8,332 bases of DNA from Chloroflexota bacterium (GTDB lineage Bacteria; Chloroflexota; Dehalococcoidia; UBA3495), in NCBI GenBank assembly GCA_002697005.1, contig NZUD01000010.1, positions 9,523-17,854 of the forward strand. The letters are read 5' to 3'. Shown piece by piece: positions 1-5,678 of the stretch (position 1 is the stretch's first letter; every line of letters begins with the position of its first letter). Under the pieces are notes generated by a model, which was given only the letters and a program-made list of their open reading frames with translations, was not told the DNA's origin and searched no databases. The position numbers and the translations under genes are program-made.

Positions 1-1
1 A

Positions 2-700
2 GACATCGATGAAGCGTACCTGATCCAACGGGAATACCAGAGGCATATCTCTGAAGAACAAGGGGCCGTAGCTGGCTATAAGTTGGCGATGACAACGGCC
101 GCTCTCCAAGCTGCCAATGGGGTCAGCGAACCTTGCCTAGGGTTGATATTGGAAGGCAATATTCGACAATCTCCTTGCACACTAGCAGCGGCCGATTTCG
201 TACAACTTGGCATCGAGTGCGAGGTGGCGGTACGACTGGGCGTCGACCTCTTAGCAGCTGGTGCACCATATGACCGCGGAGTTGTATCAGACGCTGTAGA
301 TTCATTATCTACGGCCTTCGAAGTAATCGATATTAGGCGCGCCCCAGGAACGGACGCAAAGACGCAGTTCATTACCGGAGTCGCCGCCAACGTCTACAAC
401 GAAGGCGTGGTCCTCGGTCAAGCGGTTACGAATTGGCGCAATCTCGACCTGCAGGCTGCCTACGGGTCTATGACCATCAATGGTGAGATGGTAGGAGACG
501 GCCATGGTTCGGATGTCATGGGTCATCCGCTGGAACCACTTGCCTGGTTGGCCAATAAATTGGCAGAACAAGGCTTGGGATTATCCGCGGGAATGGTAAT
601 CATTACCGGTAGTATCGTGTCGCCAAAGCCCCTAAAAGCCGGTGACTCAGCCTCCATAATGATTGAAGGATTGGGTGGCGCAGATATTAACGTCATATAA
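2..700 (+). CDS. 2-keto-4-pentenoate hydratase / FAA-hydrolase-like enzyme, 5'-truncated by the window edge
   Basis: The frame is open from the window edge to a TAA stop and gives 232 visible residues; family members are about 260, so roughly 30 N-terminal residues and the true start lie outside. An in-frame TTG at 83 is internal: the coding signal continues upstream of it. Seen: the GYKLAMT segment matching the conserved lysine region of MhpD-type hydratases, an E-x-E pair in GIECEVAV (visible residues 72 and 74) and a third glutamate in TAFEVIDIR (residue 107). In the family these three acidic residues bind Mg2+ or Mn2+. Known family reactions are hydration of 2-hydroxypenta-2,4-dienoate to 4-hydroxy-2-oxovalerate, or 4-oxalocrotonate decarboxylation, in meta-cleavage of aromatic rings. 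The exact substrate cannot be read from sequence, and no other ring-cleavage gene is in view. The product should be a soluble cytoplasmic enzyme. Confidence 0.85.
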   Translation, partial: DIDEAYLIQREYQRHISEEQGAVAGYKLAMTTAALQAANGVSEPCLGLILEGNIRQSPCTLAAADFVQLGIECEVAVRLGVDLLAAGAPYDRGVVSDAVDSLSTAFEVIDIRRAPGTDAKTQFITGVAANVYNEGVVLGQAVTNWRNLDLQAAYGSMTINGEMVGDGHGSDVMGHPLEPLAWLANKLAEQGLGLSAGMVIITGSIVSPKPLKAGDSASIMIEGLGGADINVI

Positions 701-739
701 TCGAGATTCCACGTACGTAACTCTTAGAAATAAGACACC

Positions 740-746
740 AAGGAAA
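740..746 (+). promoter_or_regulatory. Ribosome binding site of the serine hydrolase gene
   Basis: The purine run AAGGAAA lies 8 bases before the ATG at 755 and supports that start. The 54-base gap after the hydratase gene has no convincing -35/-10 pair, so read-through from the hydratase gene is likely. The gap also holds an 8-base palindrome, ACGTACGT, at 711-718, which I do not interpret. Confidence 0.55.
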
Positions 747-754
747 GTAACTTA

Positions 755-1855
755 ATGGTGGTAGCCGCTGAAAGGGCTCAGATGGACCCGAAGGGACTCG
801 GCTGGGTCGAAGAATTATTCAATCAGCAAATCGAGTCCGGGGTCCATCCGGGAGCGGCGCTGGCTGTCTACCGTCACGGGCTACTAGTTTTAGACCTCCA
901 CGGTGGTCTGGCTGATCGAGATTTAGGGACACCAGTGGCAGAAGACACCATGTTTGTTCTCTTTTCCTCCACAAAAGCTGTCACTTCGGCCTGCCTCCAT
1001 ATCCTTTGGGAGAGAGGCAAGTTCGACTGGGACGACACCGTAGCATCTCACTGGCCTGGGTTCGGCCAGAAGGGAAAAGAAGACGTCACGATCAAACATG
1101 TTATGACCCACGAATCAGGATTTCCGGACACGCCAAGCCATATGACCTGGGACCGCTGGCACGATTGGGAAGCAGCGGTCGAGGCCATGGAGCAGATTCC
1201 ACTGGACTACAAGCCAGGCCGTGTGATTGCTTATCATCCTCGTAACTTTGGTTGGGTCGTTGGTGAGTTGGTACGCAGGATAGATGGCAGGCCTATTGAC
1301 CAATTCATTAGAGAGGAGATTACCGGTCCACAAAAGATCGACGAGTTCCATTTAGGAATAAACTCGTCAATGGAGAGTCGGGTGTCGAAACTGCATGCAA
1401 TGGAAGACTGCGATCGCACAAGCCAAGTGACTATCTATAACCGCCCTGAGGTCCACACCGCTGTGCTACCGGCTGGTGGTGGCATCGCCACCGCGCGGGG
1501 GTTAGCACGGTTCTATGCCATGATGGCCAACGGAGGAACTCTGGATGGCGTGACCACCTTAAAACCGGAAACTGTGGCTGCCGTGACGGTTCAGCAGTCA
1601 GAAGGACTAGACCACAGCCTAGACCGCCAGGTTAAACGCTCCATGGGGCTATCATTGGGCGACCCCCGTTCGGCAGAGCCTGGCAATGAAGACATACGCA
1701 CCTTTGGGCACGCCGGCTCTGGAACTTCCATCGGGTGGGCCAATCCTGATTCAGGGTTGGCTATTGCTTACATAACCAACGGGTTTAGAGCGGAGGCCAC
1801 CAATACACCTAGACTGGCGGCTATCTCTCAAGCCGTTCTAGAAGCCGCCCTCTAG
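755..1855 (+). CDS. Serine hydrolase of the beta-lactamase (class C/EstB-like) fold
   Basis: 366 residues with no signal peptide or membrane segment, so probably cytoplasmic. The three active-site motifs of the beta-lactamase/transpeptidase-like family (PF00144 type) are visible. S71-x-x-K74 lies in LFSSTKAVTS (nucleophile and base). Tyr160 lies in AYHPRNFGWVVGEL, in place of the Y-x-N motif. H319-A-G321 lies in FGHAGSGTS, replacing the Lys-Thr-Gly motif. YHP-x-x-FGW-x-x-GE followed by R-x-x-GR is typical, to my knowledge, of EstA/EstB-like carboxylesterases rather than true AmpC enzymes, so an ester or lactone hydrolase is more likely than antibiotic resistance. The start at ATG 755 has a ribosome binding site at 740-746. 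It follows the hydratase gene by 54 bp and precedes the small protein by 30 bp, probably in the same transcript. The substrate is unknown. Confidence 0.88.
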   Translation: MVVAAERAQMDPKGLGWVEELFNQQIESGVHPGAALAVYRHGLLVLDLHGGLADRDLGTPVAEDTMFVLFSSTKAVTSACLHILWERGKFDWDDTVASHWPGFGQKGKEDVTIKHVMTHESGFPDTPSHMTWDRWHDWEAAVEAMEQIPLDYKPGRVIAYHPRNFGWVVGELVRRIDGRPIDQFIREEITGPQKIDEFHLGINSSMESRVSKLHAMEDCDRTSQVTIYNRPEVHTAVLPAGGGIATARGLARFYAMMANGGTLDGVTTLKPETVAAVTVQQSEGLDHSLDRQVKRSMGLSLGDPRSAEPGNEDIRTFGHAGSGTSIGWANPDSGLAIAYITNGFRAEATNTPRLAAISQAVLEAAL

Positions 1856-1872
1856 CCAACAGTCAAATGCCT

Positions 1873-1877
1873 AGGAG
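1873..1877 (+). promoter_or_regulatory. Ribosome binding site of the 63-residue protein
   Basis: AGGAG lies 8 bases before the ATG at 1886. This is one of the better Shine-Dalgarno matches in the window and argues that the short reading frame is truly translated. Confidence 0.65.
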
Positions 1878-1885
1878 ACAACTAT

Positions 1886-2077
1886 ATGGCGAGCCCAAAG
1901 CAAACCTTTGAGGTTGAGTTAGGCACTGACCAGATGGCCTTCATCCGCTCCATGAAAGGCAAGTACGATATAGTTGATGAGGGTAAAACACTCCGGGCAG
2001 TGATTGATTATCTGATAGTCACCAAGAGCGTTCACGACGACGTGTTTGGTAAGCGCCGTTGCTTCCGGTGCGACTAA
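1886..2077 (+). CDS. Small RHH-like protein with C-terminal Cys-x-x-Cys
   Basis: 63 residues, function not recognised. Residues 7-13 (TFEVELG) look like a short beta strand. Two likely helices follow, DQMAFIRSMKGKY (15-27) and KTLRAVIDYLI (34-44). That strand-helix-helix order is the layout of a ribbon-helix-helix domain, which would dimerise and bind DNA. The protein ends in RRCFRCD with Cys59 and Cys62, a possible metal or redox pair; only two cysteines are present, so metal binding would need a dimer. I have the impression that similar small proteins with a terminal Cys pair occur in marine Chloroflexota, but this is from memory and unverified. Translation is supported by AGGAG at 1873-1877. 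The gene is last in the plus-strand block and its stop is 4 bp from the convergent AroQ-like gene. Regulator and zinc-binding accessory protein are both open. Confidence 0.7.
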   Translation: MASPKQTFEVELGTDQMAFIRSMKGKYDIVDEGKTLRAVIDYLIVTKSVHDDVFGKRRCFRCD

Positions 2078-2081
2078 TCTG

Positions 2082-2507
2082 CTACCCCATCTGCTTGATG
2101 GCCTCCAAGGCCATCCTGTAGCCGTATACTCCAAACCCATATACCGCGCCTTTACAAACGGGCAGCACCTGCGAAACCGTTCCACGTGAGGTCGGATTGG
2201 AGGCATGGACTTCAATCACTGGATACTTTACCTGGGCGATGGCTGCCTTGATAGGGCCGGTGGTAGTGGTATAACCCGCAGGGTTGATTAACGCCGCGTC
2301 AAAATCTCGGTCGTGGGCGTCATATAACGCGTTGATCACTTCGCCTTCAAGATTGGAATGCATCACTTCGATGTCCATCCCCAAACCTTCAGCGTATCCT
2401 TCTATCTGTTCGTTGATCTCTTCCAGGGTCATGGGACCAAAAGTTTCCACTTGAGACTTACCCCTCATGTTCATGCCAGCGCCTTGTATGACTAACACCT
2501 TGCCCAT
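2082..2507 (-). CDS. AroQ-like (type II 3-dehydroquinase fold) protein lacking key catalytic residues
   Basis: 141 residues, the usual length for type II dehydroquinases, with family landmarks throughout: VLVIQGAGMNM at the N terminus, MHSNLEGEVI (49-58), LINPAGYTTTT (73-83), IEVHASN (98-104) and GFGVYGYRMALEAI near the end. Compared from memory with the Mycobacterium tuberculosis enzyme, Asn75, Glu99, His101 and Arg108 are kept at matching positions. The loop that normally reads R-E-P-x-x-Y-G is S-Q-V-E-T-F-G, so catalytic Arg19 becomes Ser18 and catalytic Tyr24 becomes Phe23. Asn12, His81 and Arg112 become Gly11, Thr81 and Ser112. The family enzyme dehydrates 3-dehydroquinate in the shikimate or quinate pathways; with Tyr and Arg gone this activity is doubtful, so I give no gene symbol. 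The start ATG has AGGAGA (2513-2518) 5 bases upstream. It follows the globin gene by 18 bp and is almost surely cotranscribed with it. Confidence 0.85.
   Translation of the reverse strand: MGKVLVIQGAGMNMRGKSQVETFGPMTLEEINEQIEGYAEGLGMDIEVMHSNLEGEVINALYDAHDRDFDAALINPAGYTTTTGPIKAAIAQVKYPVIEVHASNPTSRGTVSQVLPVCKGAVYGFGVYGYRMALEAIKQMG
2097..2115. repeat. Perfect 8-bp inverted repeat at the convergent gene junction
   Basis: GATGGCCT-cca-AGGCCATC forms a perfect 8-bp stem with a 3-base loop, 20 bases past the stop of the plus-strand small gene and inside the 3' end of the AroQ-like gene. It could end or stabilise plus-strand transcripts at a junction with only 4 bp of non-coding DNA. Neither side has a T tract, so it is not a standard intrinsic terminator. 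It also encodes the conserved MALEAI segment of the AroQ-like protein, so the symmetry may come from codon choice. Confidence 0.3.
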
Positions 2508-2512
2508 GGTTC

Positions 2513-2518
2513 TCTCCT
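2513..2518 (-). promoter_or_regulatory. Ribosome binding site of the AroQ-like gene
   Basis: On the minus strand AGGAGA lies 5 bases before the start codon, inside the 18-base gap after the globin stop. It fixes the ATG at 2507 as the start and suggests efficient translation within an operon. Confidence 0.65.
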
Positions 2519-2525
2519 ATCTCTG

Positions 2526-3086
2526 TTATTCCGCTGTGGCGTTGCCCGTAGCTTCGGTGGGAGTTTCGTTGACATAGCCTGCCTGCATGATATCCAGTTG
2601 GACCATAAGCAGTTTATTCCAGGCCACAGACGCATCGAACGCCTTATTCGCATCTGGAAGTTCTTCTTGGAACACCCGAGTCAGGTAGGTCATCATATAG
2701 GACATGGACCCGGTCATGAAGCGACTCGGGATTGACCCCAAGTGGGCCCGGTGGGAAGGCGGATGGCTGTGGACGATGCCTGTGGCCAGAAGCCTTATAG
2801 GATAATCCTCGTCGATTTGGAAGCTTATGGAGCCTGTAAGCCAGCGCAGAAGGCTATGCTTGCGGCGATCTAGTTTGGCTTCATCAACAGTCCCACCTTC
2901 CTCTAGGAAGAAACGACGAGTCTCGGGAAACAGCAGGAAATGGTCGTAAACAGCAGCGGTAATCTCTTCGCCTTTGGCCAACACCAACTCCCGGGTCGAT
3001 TCAATCACCTCAAGCTCTTCCTGGCCTAGCCCTACAAATGCTGCTACCTCTTTCATCCGGGCTGGCCAATCTACGATTTGCTGCAT
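2526..3086 (-). CDS. Single-domain protoglobin (globin-sensor fold)
   Basis: 186 residues from the chosen ATG. The sequence follows the protoglobin/globin-coupled-sensor domain. It has an N-terminal pre-helix region (MQQIVDWPARMKEVAAFVGL), then VYDHFLLFPETRRFF, the helix pair that cradles heme. Next comes ATGIVHSHPPSHRAHLGSI, whose first histidine (residue 106 in this numbering) aligns with the proximal heme ligand. Helices G and H end at about residue 172, followed by a short Thr/Ala-rich tail. No signalling domain is attached, so it is a stand-alone globin. Protoglobins bind O2, CO or NO in the cytoplasm; whether this one senses, scavenges or catalyses is unknown. An upstream GTG at 3131 would add 15 residues, but it lacks a good ribosome binding site and the extra stretch does not look like globin, whereas the ATG at 3086 has GGAG 5 bases upstream. 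The gene lies between the MFS and AroQ-like genes on the same strand. Confidence 0.83.
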   Translation of the reverse strand: MQQIVDWPARMKEVAAFVGLGQEELEVIESTRELVLAKGEEITAAVYDHFLLFPETRRFFLEEGGTVDEAKLDRRKHSLLRWLTGSISFQIDEDYPIRLLATGIVHSHPPSHRAHLGSIPSRFMTGSMSYMMTYLTRVFQEELPDANKAFDASVAWNKLLMVQLDIMQAGYVNETPTEATGNATAE

Positions 3087-3091
3087 ATCAA

Positions 3092-3095
3092 CTCC
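3092..3095 (-). promoter_or_regulatory. Ribosome binding site deciding the protoglobin start
   Basis: On the minus strand GGAG is 5 bases before the ATG at 3086. The competing GTG at 3131 has nothing comparable, so this site favours the shorter 186-residue protein. Confidence 0.6.
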
Positions 3096-3106
3096 GGTGG
3101 CGCACC

Positions 3107-3159
3107 AAGCGCTTTGGCGGGTCCAATCCACCAGAATATACCGTTTCCGCCAATGGCGG
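3107..3159 (-). repeat. Inverted repeats able to form alternative hairpins in the globin leader
   Basis: Read on the minus strand, CCGCC-att-GGCGG (3159 to 3147) can fold into a 5-bp hairpin. The same region supplies TTGGCGG (3153 to 3147), which can instead pair over 7 bp with CCGCCAA (3120 to 3114). An AAGCGCTT palindrome (3107-3114) overlaps the second arm. The pairings exclude each other and lie in the 92-base gap between the MFS stop and the globin ATG. There is no T tract, so it is not a clear terminator. It may affect read-through or globin translation, or be chance in a GC-rich gap. Confidence 0.25.
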
Positions 3160-3178
3160 GCAAGGGAAGTCCATGTGG

Positions 3179-4486
3179 CTAGAGTTCTCCTGCGGAAGCG
3201 TCCGTATTCAACTTAACGTTCTCTTGTTCAACGTCATCGGACTCGACTTGGGCCAAGGGCTTCCAGGTTAACGGGGTGAATATTATGGCCGGAAATAAGA
3301 GAACTAACCCTGCAAATGCATTCAGAGCTATAGCCCATTGAATAGAAACGGCAGACGCCATTAGACCCATCTCAAAAGCTCCCAGCGGCGTTCCAACTCC
3401 GATGCAGAAGCTGAGTAACCCCATCATGCGGCCTCTCATGTCGTGGGGGGTGGCTAACATAGTGACAGCGCTCTGCATGGTGGAAAAACCTGACTGGGCA
3501 ACTCCGCCCAAGGTAAGCAGCACGAACGTAACTGCGTACCATGTTGGCCAGACGAAGATCATGCCAATAAGCAACACACCCACGGAACCCATCACAAAGA
3601 CCCGGCCGTGGTAACGAAGGTCTCGGCGAATAGCCATGATCCCTGCGCCTGCAAGTTGGCCGAAACCATCAGCGGCCACCAGCAGTCCGACCAGAGCGAC
3701 ACCCACCTCTAAATGATCACGTCCAATGGCAGGTATGAACTGCTGGAAAGGGAACGCAAGAGCATTCATTACGATTGTGATGTAGAACAACCCGATCAAC
3801 ACAGGACTACGCCATGCATAACCCACAGCGATTTTCAAACTGCGGACAACCGGCTCTATATGGGCGGGCCCTCTATAGCCGGGTATCCGCAGACGGGTCA
3901 TTAGCCCCAGGTTGGAAACATGAACCACCAGAAGGAAAGAATAAGCTCCGCTAAACCCAACGGTATCCAGCAATATCCCGCCCAGTACCGGGCCGGCCAT
4001 CTTGCCCAGGTTGTTGCTGATTACATCCAGCGATAGCGCATTGACCAACCGTTGCTGGCCCACGATATCGAAGATAGCTGTGCGGCGTGAAGGGTCCTCA
4101 ATGGCCTTGGTAAGCCCTTGAATGAACACTGCAGCGAACACATGCCATGCCTTTATCAGAGCGATGTCATATGCAATAACCAATAGTAGGATGGCCGCTG
4201 TCAGCACATTTATCGTCTGCCCAATTAGTAAGACCTTTTCCCTGGGGAACCGGTCAGCTATGTAGCCGGTGAACATGGAGATCATCGGCCGGGCCAGATT
4301 ATTGAAGGCCAATATCAAGCCCAATTGGAGGTAGGAATCGGTCAATTGGAGAATCAGCCAGCTGAGGACAAGGAGTTCCATACGGCGACCGAACTCGCCG
4401 ACACTCCCTACATACCAAATGATGCGGAAATCGGCGTTCTGCAGCACCGACCACAGCGTACCTTTGCCCCAGGAAAATGGCCTCAT
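3179..4486 (-). CDS. MFS transporter, EntS-like (MFS_3 type) 12-helix exporter
   Basis: 435 residues, normal for the family, with about twelve hydrophobic spans in two groups of six, so an inner-membrane protein. MFS motif A is clear between helices 2 and 3 as GYIADRFPREKVL (residues 74-86). The opening NADFRIIWYVGSVGEFGRRM and the segment FIQGLTKAIEDPSRRTAIFDIV resemble the EntS/TIGR00900 group, which exports siderophores, macrolides and other small molecules by proton exchange. The substrate cannot be told from sequence. The last 20 or so residues form an acidic polar cytoplasmic tail. The ATG at 4486 has AAGGGAG at 4499-4505, with a rather long 12-base spacing. It is first in the minus-strand block ahead of the protoglobin and AroQ-like genes and diverges from the phosphodiesterase gene. 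A palindromic operator candidate lies 65 bp upstream and may control it. Confidence 0.88.
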   Translation of the reverse strand: MRPFSWGKGTLWSVLQNADFRIIWYVGSVGEFGRRMELLVLSWLILQLTDSYLQLGLILAFNNLARPMISMFTGYIADRFPREKVLLIGQTINVLTAAILLLVIAYDIALIKAWHVFAAVFIQGLTKAIEDPSRRTAIFDIVGQQRLVNALSLDVISNNLGKMAGPVLGGILLDTVGFSGAYSFLLVVHVSNLGLMTRLRIPGYRGPAHIEPVVRSLKIAVGYAWRSPVLIGLFYITIVMNALAFPFQQFIPAIGRDHLEVGVALVGLLVAADGFGQLAGAGIMAIRRDLRYHGRVFVMGSVGVLLIGMIFVWPTWYAVTFVLLTLGGVAQSGFSTMQSAVTMLATPHDMRGRMMGLLSFCIGVGTPLGAFEMGLMASAVSIQWAIALNAFAGLVLLFPAIIFTPLTWKPLAQVESDDVEQENVKLNTDASAGEL

Positions 4487-4523
4487 CGCGGCGGGACGCT
4501 CCCTTAAACGGACTCCCGCCTCA

Positions 4524-4534
4524 CGAAAATTTCG
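4524..4534. repeat. Short palindrome CGAAA-a-TTTCG in the divergent gap
   Basis: A perfect 5-bp dyad with a one-base centre, 37 bases upstream of the MFS start. It is short enough to occur by chance. It is listed because it shares the 167-base divergent gap with the stronger palindrome at 4552-4566. Confidence 0.25.
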
Positions 4535-4551
4535 ACTTGGGCGGAAAGCGT

Positions 4552-4566
4552 AATGACCCGGTCATT
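4552..4566. promoter_or_regulatory. Perfect palindromic operator candidate AATGACC-C-GGTCATT
   Basis: Seven-base arms are exact reverse complements around a single C. The site lies between two divergent genes, 65 bp before the MFS start and 87 bp before the phosphodiesterase start. Perfect dyads of this size in a divergent promoter region are typical binding sites of dimeric helix-turn-helix repressors; the TGACC/GGTCA half-sites look like TetR-family operators. No such regulator is encoded in the window, so it would act from elsewhere. The palindrome is seen directly; its operator role is inferred. Confidence 0.55.
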
Positions 4567-4594
4567 CTACTCCCCCGTCAGCCTATCTGGATCA

Positions 4595-4624
4595 TTGACA
4601 CCCATCCGGAGCACTGAGTATGGT
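4595..4624 (+). promoter_or_regulatory. Sigma-70-type promoter candidate for the phosphodiesterase gene
   Basis: An exact TTGACA -35 box (4595-4600) is followed after 18 bases by TATGGT (4619-4624), a 4-of-6 match to the -10 box. Transcription would start near 4631, about 23 bases before the ATG. The -35 is 28 bp downstream of the palindromic operator candidate. Confidence 0.45.
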
Positions 4625-4642
4625 TGTCGAACCAGCCGAACT

Positions 4643-4647
4643 GAGGT
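4643..4647 (+). promoter_or_regulatory. Ribosome binding site of the phosphodiesterase gene
   Basis: GAGGT sits 6 bases before the ATG at 4654 and supports that start. Confidence 0.55.
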
Positions 4648-4653
4648 CAGAAC

Positions 4654-5463
4654 ATGGAAAACGGCAACAGAACAGCTTCGATTGCTAGTTGGGATTTTAC
4701 TCCCGGCTCTCTTCCTTTTCCGCTGATTATCGCTCACCGCGGCGACGCCACCAGCGCCCCTGAGAACACCATCCCGGCGTTTAAAAAAGCCTTAAACCTG
4801 GGCGCTGACGGCATCGAGCTGGATGTCCGTCTTACTAAAGACCGAGAACTGGTGGTATTCCACGACAGGGTTCTAGGGCGCACCGCCGCTGGCTCCGGTC
4901 CGGTCAACCATTACACCCAAGACGAGATGCGGAAGTTGGACGTTGGCTCCTGGTTTGGTCCTGGATTCCAAGGTGAACGGGTTCCCACGTTAGATGAAGT
5001 GTTTGAATCTCTGCCCCGAAGCTATCTGATTAACGTTGAGATGAAGGCCATCATGACCGGTATGCGGTTCATTGCCCACAAGGTTTCAGAAGTGGTCCGT
5101 AGGCACGCACGCTGGGAAACTACGCTGGTCGCGAGCTTCAATCCGATATCCCTATGGGAACTTCGGAAGATCGAGCCCCGAATCTTCCGGGGATATATCT
5201 GGTCTCGCCGTCACCCATTCCCGATAAGCTCACGTTGCTTCACTCCTCTGGTACAAGCCAACTGGTACGACCCAGCGAACGATTCCTACAACAACCGATT
5301 ACATCGTAGGTTCCACTCGCGTGGTGCCAGAGTGTTGGCCTGGGACGTAGATTTTGATCAGGACCTCGAGCGGATGGCCGCGGCCCGGTTGGATGGCATA
5401 GTCACGGATTCGCTTCAAAGCATGCTTGGCCGCAAGGAAATCCTTTGTGGTCGCTCTAATTAG
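4654..5463 (+). CDS. Glycerophosphodiester phosphodiesterase (GDPD family, cytoplasmic type)
   Basis: 269 residues, slightly longer than the usual 240-260 because of a 20-residue polar N-terminal lead. The GDPD TIM-barrel signature is complete: IIAHRGD with His28 and Arg29, APENT (35-39), GIELDVRLTKD with Glu55 and Asp57, VVFHD with His70, INVEMK with Glu129 and Lys131, and a closing DGIVTDSL. In the family the two histidines are the acid/base pair and Glu55, Asp57 and Glu129 hold the divalent metal. The reaction splits glycerophosphodiesters such as glycerophosphocholine into glycerol-3-phosphate and an alcohol, recycling phospholipid head groups. There is no signal peptide, so it acts in the cytoplasm (UgpQ-like rather than periplasmic GlpQ). 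It diverges from the MFS gene; dnaG follows 215 bp later with its own promoter candidate. Confidence 0.92.
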   Translation: MENGNRTASIASWDFTPGSLPFPLIIAHRGDATSAPENTIPAFKKALNLGADGIELDVRLTKDRELVVFHDRVLGRTAAGSGPVNHYTQDEMRKLDVGSWFGPGFQGERVPTLDEVFESLPRSYLINVEMKAIMTGMRFIAHKVSEVVRRHARWETTLVASFNPISLWELRKIEPRIFRGYIWSRRHPFPISSRCFTPLVQANWYDPANDSYNNRLHRRFHSRGARVLAWDVDFDQDLERMAAARLDGIVTDSLQSMLGRKEILCGRSN

Positions 5464-5522
5464 CATCAGCGCCGGCGGTTCCTCACCCATCATCGACAAC
5501 CGGTGATCAGATTTACTCTTCT

Positions 5523-5551
5523 GTCCAAATAATGGGTTCCCGTGGTAGAAT
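5523..5551 (+). promoter_or_regulatory. Extended -10 promoter candidate for dnaG-rpoD
   Basis: TGG-TAGAAT (5543-5551) is a TG-extended -10 box with a 5-of-6 core match; the -35 region near 5523-5528 is weak. It would give a leader of about 120 bases before dnaG. The 215-base gap from 5464 to 5678 otherwise holds only the TCTAGA repeat and shows no gene or clear terminator. Confidence 0.4.
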
Positions 5552-5578
5552 TAGATGCGAGTCTGCCTGGGTTTGATA

Positions 5579-5595
5579 TCTAGATTTGCTCTAGA
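5579..5595 (+). repeat. TCTAGA-tttgc-TCTAGA inverted repeat in the dnaG leader
   Basis: Two identical 6-bp palindromes separated by 5 bases can form a hairpin in the predicted dnaG leader transcript. The stem is AT-rich and short. It could be a regulator site or chance. Confidence 0.25.
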
Positions 5596-5678
5596 ACCAA
5601 CAGGCTTTGGGCGACGGATGTCATGGGAGCAAGTGGGTGGATGATTGATGTGATTCTCGCCGGCGGAAAGTTGGAACA

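Noticed and set aside
83..91. TTG at 83 as the hydratase start
   Set aside because: The same frame continues to the window edge and its upstream residues, including GYK, match the family, so the TTG is an internal leucine codon.
76..571. Minus-strand open frames opposite the hydratase gene
   Set aside because: The plus strand carries the metal-binding E-x-E and third Glu of the hydratase family; the antisense products show no family features.
755..1855. Antibiotic-resistance beta-lactamase
   Set aside because: The SxxK, Tyr and HxG motifs match the fold, but YHP-x-x-FGW and HAG resemble esterase-type members and there is no export signal.
3087..3131. GTG at 3131 as the protoglobin start
   Set aside because: It adds 15 residues unlike the family and has no good ribosome binding site, while the ATG at 3086 has GGAG at ideal spacing. 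It remains possible but less likely.
2974..3271. Plus-strand frames across the globin start and MFS end
   Set aside because: They cross the end of one minus-strand gene and the start of another, have no domain, and look like chance open frames.
5464..5520. Intrinsic terminator after the phosphodiesterase gene
   Set aside because: Only 5-bp arms (CGGTT/AACCG) with a loop of about 20 bases and no T tract are present; too weak to call.
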